Below are positions 15,227 through 22,104 of a stretch of DNA of 28,694 nt, piece by piece. The notes beneath the pieces are model-generated. The model made no database searches and was not told the origin of the DNA. It was given only the letters and a program-made list of their open reading frames with translations. A program made the translations under genes and the position numbers. Source of the stretch: Clostridia bacterium (GTDB taxonomy: Bacteria > Bacillota > Clostridia > Christensenellales > Borkfalkiaceae); NCBI GenBank assembly GCA_900767195.1, contig CAAFYG010000109.1:1-28694 (forward strand), read 5' to 3'. Position 1 is the stretch's first letter, and every line of letters starts with the position of its first letter.

Positions 15227-15611
15227 TTGAAAATTTCCGACGGAAAGTTTCAATCAAAAATATGCTGCGCATAAAATGCTGCGCCCCTTGATCTTCAGAA
15301 ATTTCTTCCGGAATATTCAGAAAATCAAAAATGTGCTGCGCATAAAATGCTGCGCCCCTTGGCTTTCAGAAATTTTTTGTCAAAAATATTCAGAAAACCA
15401 AAAATGGGCTGCGCCCCTCATCACCTTGCTTCGCAAGGAGCTTCCCCCCGAGGGGAAGCCTTGACGAAAGGAAAGGCTTCCCATTTTTGCTGAATTTTGC
15501 GTTGAGCAAAATGAAGCAAGGGAAAGCCTCTGAAAGAGGCTGACAATTTTTGCCGATTTTTGCGGTAAGCAAAAACAAGGCAGGGGGAAGCCTTTCTCGA
15601 AGGCGAAACGC
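15227..15611 (+). repeat. Multi-hairpin intergenic repeat, copy 5 (array of units)
   Basis: The longest copy. Three A/T-rich stem units stand head to tail: TTGAAAATTTCC/GGAAAGTTTCAA, then TTGATCTTC/GAAAATCAA, then TTGGCTTTC/GAAAACCAA. The first two are followed by AAAATGCTGCGCCCC and the third by AAAAATGGGCTGCGCCCC. TCATCA follows, then a hairpin CCTTGC-TTC-GCAAGG and the CTTCCCCCC/GAGGGGAAG palindrome. The 3' extension has two decayed repeats of the AGGGGAAGCCT type with CAAAAT/ATTTTG-like stems. 15143-15226 shows nothing I can name. Confidence 0.8.
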
Positions 15612-15663
15612 AAGGTTGACACGGTATATCGAGATGTATACTACAAAAAAAACTTTAAAGCGA

Positions 15664-15793
15664 GATTTTACACAATGATTGCGCGTAGTACAAGGAGTGC
15701 GCGTAACCGCCGAGTGGGCGCGTACAACAAGTACGTAACCCGAGGCGGGCGCAAGCACGACACCGTAATACGCGATAAGCATTGCGTAAAATC
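15664..15793. repeat. 130-bp fold-back element at the ruvA stop
   Basis: GATTTTACACAATG...CGCGTA (15664-15687) is an inverted copy, with about three differences, of TACGCG...CATTGCGTAAAATC (15769-15793). The right arm ends exactly at the ruvA stop codon. Between the arms are GC-rich direct repeats (GTAAC-CGCCGAGTGGGCGCG and GTAACCCGAGGCGGGCGC). Open frames across it on both strands are not convincing genes. It may be a miniature mobile element or a 3'-UTR structure. Confidence 0.6.
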
Positions 15794-16394
15794 AGCCTTG
15801 CAGGGCGCGGCGGATTATATCTTCCAGATCCGCCGCCCCGCTCTCTTTCGCCCGTTTCACCGCCTGCAAGCTCTCGTTCCGCGTGAAACCGAGATTCTGC
15901 AACGCGGATACCGCTTCTTCGTCCGTTTCGGAAAGTTTTTCGCCGCCGCCCGGCATCGCCACGGAAAAATCGCCGCTTTTGCTCATCACTTCCGCCGCCG
16001 ATATCTTGCCGTGCAATTCGAGTACGATCTTTTCCGCCGTCTTCTTGCCCATGCCCTTCGCTTTCGAAAGTTTCTTCACGTCCGCAAGCATGATCGCTTC
16101 CGCCGCTTCGTCCGCCGTCATCGACGTGAATATCCCCATCGCGCTCTTCGGGCCTACCCCCGACACCGACGTGAGCCGCGCGAATAACTGCTTCTCTTTC
16201 GGAGAATCGAATCCGAATAGCGTGATGCCGTCCTCTTTGACGTGCATCGACACGTATATTTCCATTTCCGCGCCAAACCGCGCTTTCGAAAATACCTGCG
16301 CGGAACAGTATAACTCGTACCCTACCCCGCCTACTTCAAGAACAAGCGTTTCCGCGCCGATCTCTATAACGCGCCCTCTTAAATATGCTATCAT
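15792..16394 (-). CDS. ruvA: Holliday junction DNA helicase subunit RuvA
   Basis: A 200-residue RuvA, the tetrameric junction-binding partner of RuvB. Domain I is an OB fold (MIAYLRGRVIEIGAETLVLEVGGVGYEL). Domain II has two helix-hairpin-helix motifs (LTSVSGVGPKSAMGIF and KAKGMGKKTAEKIVLEL, about 71-125). Domain III, which binds RuvB, is at the C terminus (EEAVSALQNLGFTRNES). All are present at the usual length. AAGGAGA precedes the ATG. It starts 51 bases after ruvC and is separated from ruvB by repeat elements. Confidence 0.96.
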   Translation of the reverse strand: MIAYLRGRVIEIGAETLVLEVGGVGYELYCSAQVFSKARFGAEMEIYVSMHVKEDGITLFGFDSPKEKQLFARLTSVSGVGPKSAMGIFTSMTADEAAEAIMLADVKKLSKAKGMGKKTAEKIVLELHGKISAAEVMSKSGDFSVAMPGGGEKLSETDEEAVSALQNLGFTRNESLQAVKRAKESGAADLEDIIRRALQG

Positions 16395-16445
16395 TTCGCC
16401 GTATTCTCCTTGTCTTTTTTATGTTCTATGTATGTTGCCGCTTGT

Positions 16446-17129
16446 TTATCGCTTTTTCACCGCCGCGTACAGGGCTGCAATCTTCGCCTCGCGCTCTTTT
16501 TCCGCATCCGCTTTCGCCTTGGCTTTCGCTTTATCCGCAGCCATGTCCGCGCGGGTTTTGGTGGAACGGATATCGCGGGCGGCATGAAAAAACGGGGTGG
16601 GAGCGGAATTGTTGCCCGCCGTGCGCGTGGAATTGCTTACCGCGAACAGTGAGCCGAAACGGTTTGTGAAACCGTGGCACATCGCCGCCGCGAGCGCGTC
16701 TGCCGCGTCGTCGGGCCGGGGAACGGTTTGCAGGCGCAAAAGCGTGGTGACGACTTCCTGCATCTGCTTTTTATCGGCTTTGCCGTAGCCTGTGATCGCC
16801 TGCTTGATCTGCATGGGGGTGTATTCGAAAAGCTTCGGGCAACGCTTCGCGCACGCCAGCAGCGCAACGCCGCGCGCCTGCGCTACCGCGATACCCGTGG
16901 TGATGTTTTTGGTGAAAAACAGCTCTTCGAACGCGATTTCTTCCGGACGGTAGCGATCTAACACCGCGTTTACCCCGCGCTCTAATATGGCAAGGCGGAC
17001 GGGCAGATTTTCTTCTTTGGGCGTGGTGATCACGCCGTAGTCGAGCGCGGTGAAAATACCGCGATCGTCTCTTTGTATCACCCCGAAACCCATTGTTGCA
17101 AGTCCCGGATCTATGCCGAGAATGATCAT
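16446..17129 (-). CDS. ruvC: Crossover junction endodeoxyribonuclease RuvC
   Basis: A 227-residue resolvase that cuts Holliday junctions symmetrically. The catalytic acidic residues are in place: Asp in IILGIDPGLATMGFGVI (Asp7), Glu in IAFEELFFTKN, and the pair in PRPDDAADALAAAMCH near 141-145. The family normally ends near residue 165. The extra 60 residues contain Ala/Lys/Glu-rich helix (about 192-227, many KAKAKA-type steps), probably an added charged tail. The ATG has only a loose GGGGTAAGG site. It is the first gene of ruvCAB-queA. Confidence 0.95.
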   Translation of the reverse strand: MIILGIDPGLATMGFGVIQRDDRGIFTALDYGVITTPKEENLPVRLAILERGVNAVLDRYRPEEIAFEELFFTKNITTGIAVAQARGVALLACAKRCPKLFEYTPMQIKQAITGYGKADKKQMQEVVTTLLRLQTVPRPDDAADALAAAMCHGFTNRFGSLFAVSNSTRTAGNNSAPTPFFHAARDIRSTKTRADMAADKAKAKAKADAEKEREAKIAALYAAVKKR

Positions 17130-17185
17130 ACGCCTTACCCCGAAAATCTACGTTTTTTACGATTTTTTGCGATTTGTTTTGCAAG

Positions 17186-17218
17186 CTTTTTGCGAGCTTT
17201 TTGCGAGCTTTTTGCGAG
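17186..17218. repeat. Three tandem 11-bp repeats in the ruvC leader
   Basis: CTTTTTGCGAG occurs three times head to tail (17186, 17197, 17208), with partial copies on the left. On the transcribed strand it lies in the 5' leader between the ruvC promoter and start. The 11-bp period is close to one helical turn. Confidence 0.85.
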
Positions 17219-17250
17219 CGCGCAGCCGATTGCGACAACTCGCTAAGATA

Positions 17251-17279
17251 ATTATAGCGGAAGTTTTTAAGAATGTCAA
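17251..17279 (-). promoter_or_regulatory. Promoter of the ruvCAB-queA operon
   Basis: On the minus strand TTGACA (17279-17274) and TATAAT (17256-17251) are both perfect with a 17-base spacer. The leader to ruvC is about 115 nt and includes the 11-bp tandem repeats. Confidence 0.85.
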
Positions 17280-17325
17280 GTGCAATATTCGCGCAGGCGG
17301 AATTTCGAGCGGATTTTTTTCGGCG

Positions 17326-17357
17326 GAAAAAGAAAAAGTCGGAAAAATTTCCGACTT
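17326..17357 (-). terminator. Terminator of the surface lipoprotein operon
   Basis: AAGTCGGAAA pairs with TTTCCGACTT around a minimal loop (17336-17357), followed on the minus strand by TTTTTCTTTTT. It lies 20 bases after the lipoprotein stop. Confidence 0.8.
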
Positions 17358-17377
17358 CCTCTCTTATGAGCAATTTG

Positions 17378-19681
17378 CTATCCTTTATAATTCCATACTA
17401 CATCATGCCGAGGTACACTGTTGTTTTGTATACCATTCCAGTTAGAAGCCCAATTGACGGGTTTTTGCGGCACTTCACAATAAATCGTTGTATTTTCTAC
17501 GTTGTCAAATATGTATTCGCCGACCTGCGCCACGTTATAAGGAATAACGAGTTTTTCAATTCGGGAACAACCGGAAAACGCATAGTTACCGATAGAAGTC
17601 AGGCTATCAGGCAAAGAAATATTCAACAAATTATAATTTCCGAAAAACGCATAGTTGCCGATAGAAGTCAGGCTATCAGGCAAAGAAATATTTAACAAAT
17701 TACAATTTCCCGAAAATGCCTTGTCGCCTATTGTAACAACTTGTTTCGGCATAGTAAAATGTGAAAAACGTGTGCCATAAAAGCTTCTTTCGCCGATCGA
17801 CGTAATTGTATCCGGCAAAATCACATTTTCGATCATCTGACAATTATAAAGAAAAGCTTGCGCGGTGAAAAAACCGCGAGTGATTTTTAACGTTTTCAAA
17901 GACTGCGGAACATAAGAAGCATTGTTGCCATGTGACTGCGCGCCAAAATAATAGCCTAAAAATTTATCGGAAAAAGGCATAGTCAAACTTGTCAACCGAT
18001 AACATTGATTAAACGCGCCTCCTACAATCGCGGTAACATAATCCGGAATTATTATCGTTTCGGTTTGTTTATCTTTTACGCTTCGAACAACCACTTCGTT
18101 TTCGGTACAAGTCAGTTTAAAATTCTGCAATTCGGCTTTAATTTCCCATTTTGCCGTTAATGTTACAGGCGTTTCCGCTACCACAAAGCGATAAATCGGG
18201 GCGGCGAAAACTTTTACGCCGTTTATATACCACCCTGCAAAATCGTACGCAACGAACGACGTTGCCGTAACGGTTGCTTCTTCGCCGATTGACGTATCGG
18301 AAAGCGTTAACGTCCCCGCGTTTTGCGTTGCCGCTTCCAAATCGATCGGACATTTGATCCATTTCGCTAAATATTCTTCTTTTTTATCCGATTTCGTGAA
18401 CGTATATTCTTTACTTCTCGTTATAAGTTCTTCGGCGTCGCACGTATACCAACCCGCCCACGTATAACCCGGGTTTGTTACGGCATTTATCGTTACTTTT
18501 GCGCCCGCCGGATAATTGGCGGACGAGGAAACCGTTCCCGTGTTTTCGTCGTTAGCGAACGTTTTCACCGTATAACTTTTCCACAAGGCAGTCAGACGGA
18601 TATTTTCTTCAACCTGCAAATCAAACTGAAGTTCTGCGCTGATCAATTTGCCGCTTTCGTTTATCCAACCTTCGAAATTATACGCTTCGCCCGGCGACGT
18701 TGCCTGCAATTTCGCCGTATTCAGATACTCGTACGATCCGCCGCCGATCGGATTTCGAATATTTTCGCCGCGGATACGATCGTCATCGATAAAAGCCTTC
18801 GTAACAACGAAAACTTCATAAAAGTTTTTTTCGTAACAGGCTTTTAAAGTAACATTTTCAGCAATGCGCCATTGATAAATTTGTCCGCTTGCGCCGCAAA
18901 CCAGCTCTGTGCCGTTATACCAACCGATAAATCGATGTCCTTTTTTTATCGGCAGCGGAAACGAACAGGAATTATCGTAGACGATATTTATTTTTTGCGC
19001 GGTTGTTTGCGGCAAAGTTCCGCCGTCGGTATCTAATACGATTTCGTATTCGTTTGCTTGCAACGAAGCGTAATAATTCTCGTCTTTCCAAATTGTTTTT
19101 TGCGTGACGGCACTATCGCTTTCGTCTTTCCAATTTTGAAAAGTATATCCCGCTTGTTCGCAAGAAATGGCGGCGAAATCAAATTCCGTACCCGTGTAAA
19201 CTTTTTTTACCTGAGATAATTCGCCGTTAACGTAAAAATTAAGTTGTGCAAGATATATTTTATGTATCGTTACCGTATAAAAATCCACAATTTCGCTTTG
19301 AGAAAAAACAGAAACGTAAAACAGATTATCGCCGTCGCTTAAATTTCCCGAAACGCTTGCCGCTACTTTCGTGGGTATTTCTTCGCGGGCGAATTTATCG
19401 TAAGTCAATTTCCACGTCAATCCTTCTCCACACTTGATTTTATCGGTGAGTACAACTTCTTCGGTTTGCGGCGATACCACCAAAAAGATATTTTTATCTT
19501 CTATCTCCGCATCGGGTATATCGATTTGCACCGGGTTATTCCCTTCGGTTTTATTATCACCCGGATCCGTTTTTGAAATCTGAGAGGTACTCGGAGTTTC
19601 CGGATTTTTTGCGCACGCGGAAAACGCACTCGCGCCGCCAAAGATAAATAACGCAAGGAAAACTAAAACAACTTTTTTCAT
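17378..19681 (-). CDS. Surface lipoprotein with InlB-type repeats and BspA-type leucine-rich repeats
   Basis: A 767-residue exported protein. Signal peptide MKKVVLVFLALFIFGG ends in a lipobox-like FSAC (Cys23), so it is probably lipid-anchored on the outer face. A Thr/Asn/Pro-rich spacer follows. Then come about five InlB/Listeria-Bacteroides-type units, recognisable by FxGW-like cores (YTFQNW, FIGWYNG, FEGWINE, WAGWYTC, FAGWYING, about 180-490). The C-terminal 230 residues are BspA-type leucine-rich repeats (ILPDTITSIGERSFYG, SLPDSLTSIGNYAF). Two 23-residue units are almost identical. Such proteins often bind host or microbial surfaces; the ligand is unknown. Its start overlaps the upstream gene by ATGA, so it is translationally coupled. 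Base composition is more AT-rich than neighbours, which suggests transfer. Confidence 0.88.
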   Translation of the reverse strand: MKKVVLVFLALFIFGGASAFSACAKNPETPSTSQISKTDPGDNKTEGNNPVQIDIPDAEIEDKNIFLVVSPQTEEVVLTDKIKCGEGLTWKLTYDKFAREEIPTKVAASVSGNLSDGDNLFYVSVFSQSEIVDFYTVTIHKIYLAQLNFYVNGELSQVKKVYTGTEFDFAAISCEQAGYTFQNWKDESDSAVTQKTIWKDENYYASLQANEYEIVLDTDGGTLPQTTAQKINIVYDNSCSFPLPIKKGHRFIGWYNGTELVCGASGQIYQWRIAENVTLKACYEKNFYEVFVVTKAFIDDDRIRGENIRNPIGGGSYEYLNTAKLQATSPGEAYNFEGWINESGKLISAELQFDLQVEENIRLTALWKSYTVKTFANDENTGTVSSSANYPAGAKVTINAVTNPGYTWAGWYTCDAEELITRSKEYTFTKSDKKEEYLAKWIKCPIDLEAATQNAGTLTLSDTSIGEEATVTATSFVAYDFAGWYINGVKVFAAPIYRFVVAETPVTLTAKWEIKAELQNFKLTCTENEVVVRSVKDKQTETIIIPDYVTAIVGGAFNQCYRLTSLTMPFSDKFLGYYFGAQSHGNNASYVPQSLKTLKITRGFFTAQAFLYNCQMIENVILPDTITSIGERSFYGTRFSHFTMPKQVVTIGDKAFSGNCNLLNISLPDSLTSIGNYAFFGNYNLLNISLPDSLTSIGNYAFSGCSRIEKLVIPYNVAQVGEYIFDNVENTTIYCEVPQKPVNWASNWNGIQNNSVPRHDVVWNYKG
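17572..17709 (-). repeat. Tandem 69-bp duplication in the LRR domain
   Basis: Two adjacent 69-bp copies (17572-17640 and 17641-17709) differ at only a few bases and encode the same 23-residue leucine-rich repeat. The near identity suggests a recent in-frame expansion. Confidence 0.9.
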
Positions 19682-20046
19682 TTTGCTTCCTCCATAAAAT
19701 TAAAATCTCTAAGTTTGGTATAATCGATTTTTTGCGCGCACATATTTTGAAGAGCGTTAAAAAAAGTTATAATTTTTTCGCCGCGCAAAACGCGTTTTAC
19801 GGAAAATACATTCAGATGAATTTCCGCCGAAATTGTGTTTTTGTCTACAATATCGAACAAATCGACGAAATATGTTCCGGCTTTTTCAAACGAAGAAAAA
19901 TGATTTGTTTGAGTAACATTCGTCAGGACTTCTCCTTTTTCCGATACGTCGCCGTGCGGAAAATACGTATCGGACGGCTCTATCGCCGTTTTTACGTTGT
20001 TTGGTTTCGACGATATGCATCCGCCTATATAAACCTTGAATTTCAC
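19678..20046 (-). CDS. Small protein of unknown function coupled to the surface lipoprotein
   Basis: A 122-residue protein I do not recognise. It has no signal peptide or long hydrophobic segment, so it is probably cytosolic. Features are a short N-terminal strand with MKFKVYIGGCISSK, an acidic middle (AGTYFVDLFDIVDKN) and a helix-prone basic C-terminal half (VKRVLRGEKIITFFNALQNM). The start is GTG (20044-20046), chosen because AGGAGG is ten bases upstream and no other start fits. Its TGA overlaps the lipoprotein ATG (ATGA), so the two are co-translated. It is the first gene under a strong promoter that contains a palindromic operator and is divergent from an Xre regulator. A regulatory or accessory role to the lipoprotein is inference only. 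Confidence 0.75.
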   Translation of the reverse strand: MKFKVYIGGCISSKPNNVKTAIEPSDTYFPHGDVSEKGEVLTNVTQTNHFSSFEKAGTYFVDLFDIVDKNTISAEIHLNVFSVKRVLRGEKIITFFNALQNMCAQKIDYTKLRDFNFMEEAK

Positions 20047-20068
20047 TTTTTCTTAGCCTCCTTTTATT

Positions 20069-20145
20069 ACCGTAATTTTTACGGTTTGTTAATATTATAT
20101 CCGTAATTTTTACGTTTGTCAACACTTTTCCGTAGTTTTTACGGT
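20069..20145. promoter_or_regulatory. Three palindromic operators between the divergent genes
   Basis: CCGTAATTTTTACGG (20070-20084), CCGTAATTTTTACGT (20101-20115) and CCGTAGTTTTTACGG (20130-20144) are near-identical dyads, with centres 31 and 29 bases apart, about three helical turns each. The middle site fills the spacer of the minus-strand promoter, the first lies just downstream of its -10, and the third lies immediately before the Xre start. They are probably bound by the adjacent Xre protein; that assignment is inferred. Confidence 0.8.
20094..20122 (-). promoter_or_regulatory. Operator-containing promoter of the unknown gene and surface lipoprotein
   Basis: TTGACA (20122-20117) and TATAAT (20099-20094) on the minus strand are perfect with a 17-base spacer, and that spacer is operator 2. 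RNA polymerase and a bound repressor would compete directly. Confidence 0.85.
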
Positions 20146-20156
20146 AAAATTTTGAT

Positions 20157-20525
20157 ATGGATATTTTTGAAATCAGATTAAAAGAATTGAGAAAAGAAAA
20201 AAATCTTACGCAAAAAGAGCTTGCGCAGATTTTTTCAACGACCGACGATAGTATATTTTCATGGGAAAAAGGCAGAAGTCAACCGCCGATTGACACAATA
20301 AGAAAATTTTGCGAATTTTTTGAAGTTTCCGCCGATTATCTGCTCGGCATCGAGGACGAATGCGGAAAAACTTTCACGGTGACAACGGAAAAACGGACGG
20401 AAACGAAAAGCGAGGAAGAAAGTGGGCTACTGCGCAGTTATCGGAAACTTTCCGCAACGGGGAAAGCGCGCGTAGCTGCCTATACGGATTTACTTTCGGA
20501 ACAAGAAGCGGACAGAAATAAATAA
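20157..20525 (+). CDS. Xre-family transcriptional regulator
   Basis: A 122-residue protein with an N-terminal HTH_3 (Cro/CI-type) domain: IRLKELRKEKNLTQKELAQI, FSTTDDSIFSWEKGRSQPPI, DTIRKFCEFFEVSADYLLGI (about 6-65). The C-terminal half is charged and has a short helix (SGLLRSYRKLSATGKARVAAYTDLL) of the kind that follows HTH domains in small Xre repressors. It is divergent from the lipoprotein pair, and the three dyads between them make it a likely repressor of both directions. No ribosome binding site is visible before the ATG. A TAAAAT at 20145-20150 just upstream could give a leaderless message. Confidence 0.9.
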   Translation: MDIFEIRLKELRKEKNLTQKELAQIFSTTDDSIFSWEKGRSQPPIDTIRKFCEFFEVSADYLLGIEDECGKTFTVTTEKRTETKSEEESGLLRSYRKLSATGKARVAAYTDLLSEQEADRNK

Positions 20526-20590
20526 AACGGCTGAACGTAAAAAACGGCGGGATACGTTAAGCCGCCCGCCGTATTGCATATAGTTTTCTT

Positions 20591-20720
20591 TACAGAGCGA
20601 GATTAAAAAGTCTCTGTTTTTAGGGATTTCTTCTCGAGCGCCCTTAGAGTGAGAGCAGGAAGTCTATATTTTTAGTGCTGTTTAATCGAGCGCCTTCAGA
20701 GGGAGATTAAAAAGTCTCTC
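20591..20720 (-). repeat. 2.5 tandem copies of a 52-bp unit at the 3' end of the SGNH gene
   Basis: Units 20669-20720 and 20617-20668 and a partial unit 20591-20616. Each begins on the minus strand with an AGAGACTTTTTAATCTC-like block and the full ones end in CTAAAAA; the middle copy has diverged in the first part. The first unit contains the last codons and stop of the SGNH gene, so the 3' end of the gene has been duplicated downstream. Confidence 0.75.
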
Positions 20721-21343
20721 AGCTTGTCGGCGATTTTTGCCGCGCCGAGATCCGATGGATGCAAGCCGTCCGGCATGTACTTTTCCCGAATGATGTCCAC
20801 CGCCGGCTGCATGCCGCTCATTTTCCATAAGTCAAGCACCGGCAACGAATAATATTCCGCTACTTCGCGGATCGCTTCCACGTACTTTTTCAGCGGCTCG
20901 CACGGTATCCCCCGCTCGTTTACCGTGACGTTTTCCGAAAGCCTGTGCAGCGGCGTCATCACTATAATATCCTTTTCGGGGTACTTTTCGAGAAGCTGCC
21001 GGTACAGGCAATGCAACGCGCCGTAAAACGTGTACACCGTGCTATCCGTGAACTTGCCGAGCGGCGCGTCGCCATGCCCGAAATCGTTCGTGCCGCCGAA
21101 TACCGCCACGATGTCCGCCGAGTCGTCCATTTCGGCAACGCGCATATTGAAATCGAGATCGGATCGATCTGCCGTGACCACTTTCTGCCGCGCTATTCTC
21201 GTGCCGCCGATGCCGTAGTTTAACGCCACGCCGCCCGTGAGCCGCGCGAATACGTCGGTATATCTGTTTTCTATGCAGCTTGCGCCTACGCCTTCCGTGA
21301 TGCTGTCGCCTAAAAAGGCGACAGTTTTACCCGCTATATCCAT
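20696..21343 (-). CDS. SGNH/GDSL-family hydrolase
   Basis: A 215-residue cytosolic esterase-like protein; substrate unknown. The four SGNH blocks are visible: block I VAFLGDSITEG (nucleophile Ser), block II Gly in LNYGIGGTRI, block III Asn in VAVFGGTNDFGHG, and block V Asp-x-x-His in MPDGLHPSDLGAAKIAD. There is no signal peptide. The frame is open for 53 codons upstream, but those overlap the acetyltransferase gene. The ATG chosen has AAGGAG eight bases before it and lies 20 bases after the acetyltransferase stop, so the two form an operon. Family members deacetylate sugars or act on lipids; no more can be said from sequence. Confidence 0.9.
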   Translation of the reverse strand: MDIAGKTVAFLGDSITEGVGASCIENRYTDVFARLTGGVALNYGIGGTRIARQKVVTADRSDLDFNMRVAEMDDSADIVAVFGGTNDFGHGDAPLGKFTDSTVYTFYGALHCLYRQLLEKYPEKDIIVMTPLHRLSENVTVNERGIPCEPLKKYVEAIREVAEYYSLPVLDLWKMSGMQPAVDIIREKYMPDGLHPSDLGAAKIADKLRDFLISL

Positions 21344-21363
21344 AACTACTCCTTCGATTTTTG

Positions 21364-21813
21364 TTAAATTGTTTTTGTGAAAGTGACGAAACCATCCGGT
21401 TGTAAGCCGTCTTTTTTGTAAAGAGATTGCGCGCTTTGGTTTGTGTTCAACACTTCGAGAGTGATTTCCGCCGCGCGATCGCGGAATTCGTTTTCGAGCC
21501 ATTTCAAAAACGCGCCGCCGTAACCGTGATGCCGGCTTGTGGGGCAGATATACAGCTCGTCAAGCACTAAAATGTTGCCGCCTTCTTCGTTGCACCAATA
21601 CGCCGATACGAGCGCGTAGCCGATCGGCTGCGACGTTTCTTCGTCCGCAAAAAGATACCCCCACAGATTTTCGTGGCGCTCGATCACGCGATCGAACGTA
21701 CGCGCCGCCGTTTCGATATTGAACGGTTTTTGCGTGGCGTGCGAAGAATAAAACGCGTTGCACAGGCGCAAAAATACGTCTTTATCCTGTTTTTCAAATT
21801 CTTTGATCTGCAT
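21364..21813 (-). CDS. GNAT-family N-acetyltransferase
   Basis: A 149-residue protein with the GNAT fold: the N-terminal strand-helix (IKEFEKQDKDVFLRLCNAFY), a central strand VLDELYICP, the acetyl-CoA pyrophosphate loop RHHGYGGAFLKWLENEF (R/Q-x-x-G-x-G/A type, about 95-111) and the late motif LEVLNTNQSAQSLYKKDGLQ. Acceptor substrate unknown. AAAGGGA precedes the ATG. It is the first gene of a two-gene unit with the SGNH hydrolase, under the promoter at 21849-21877. Confidence 0.9.
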   Translation of the reverse strand: MQIKEFEKQDKDVFLRLCNAFYSSHATQKPFNIETAARTFDRVIERHENLWGYLFADEETSQPIGYALVSAYWCNEEGGNILVLDELYICPTSRHHGYGGAFLKWLENEFRDRAAEITLEVLNTNQSAQSLYKKDGLQPDGFVTFTKTI

Positions 21814-21848
21814 AAATCCCTTTCGGCTTTTATTGTTTTTGTTTTTTT

Positions 21849-21877
21849 AGTGTAGCACTTTTTGCGGGCCTTGTCAA
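21849..21877 (-). promoter_or_regulatory. Promoter of the GNAT-SGNH operon
   Basis: On the minus strand TTGACA (21877-21872) and TACACT (21854-21849), spacer 17 bases. Confidence 0.7.
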
Positions 21878-21951
21878 GGCGAAAAAGGTTATTTTTCCGG
21901 CAAATTTCCGGGCAAATAAAAAAAATTTAAAAATTTTTGGCACTATCCCCC

Positions 21952-21979
21952 TTGACGGACAAAAAGTTTATGATATAAT
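21952..21979 (+). promoter_or_regulatory. Promoter of the 74-residue small protein gene
   Basis: TTGACG (21952-21957) and TATAAT (21974-21979), spacer 16 bases. The leader to the gene at 22105 is about 120 nt and GC-rich. I see no known riboswitch in it. Confidence 0.75.
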
Positions 21980-22104
21980 AAGCGTGCGACGGGTAGCGGA
22001 AGCTTTGAAAAACGGGGCGCGGGCGACGAGCGTTCTTTTTTTGCGGGCTTCGGGCGCGGCGGGAATGCCGCGTGTGCATTTCGGGGACATAAGGAGGCAT
22101 TTGT

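Noticed and set aside
15227..15611. CRISPR-like array
   Set aside because: Units are adjacent palindromic modules of unequal length without unique spacers, and no cas genes are present.
15390..15782. 130-codon minus-strand frame between ruvA and ruvB
   Set aside because: It consists of the fold-back element and repeat copy 5; no domain, no ribosome binding site, and composition matches the repeats.
21344..21502. Fifty-three-codon N-terminal extension of the SGNH hydrolase
   Set aside because: It runs antisense-like through the acetyltransferase frame region, and the internal Met has AAGGAG and a block I motif close behind it.
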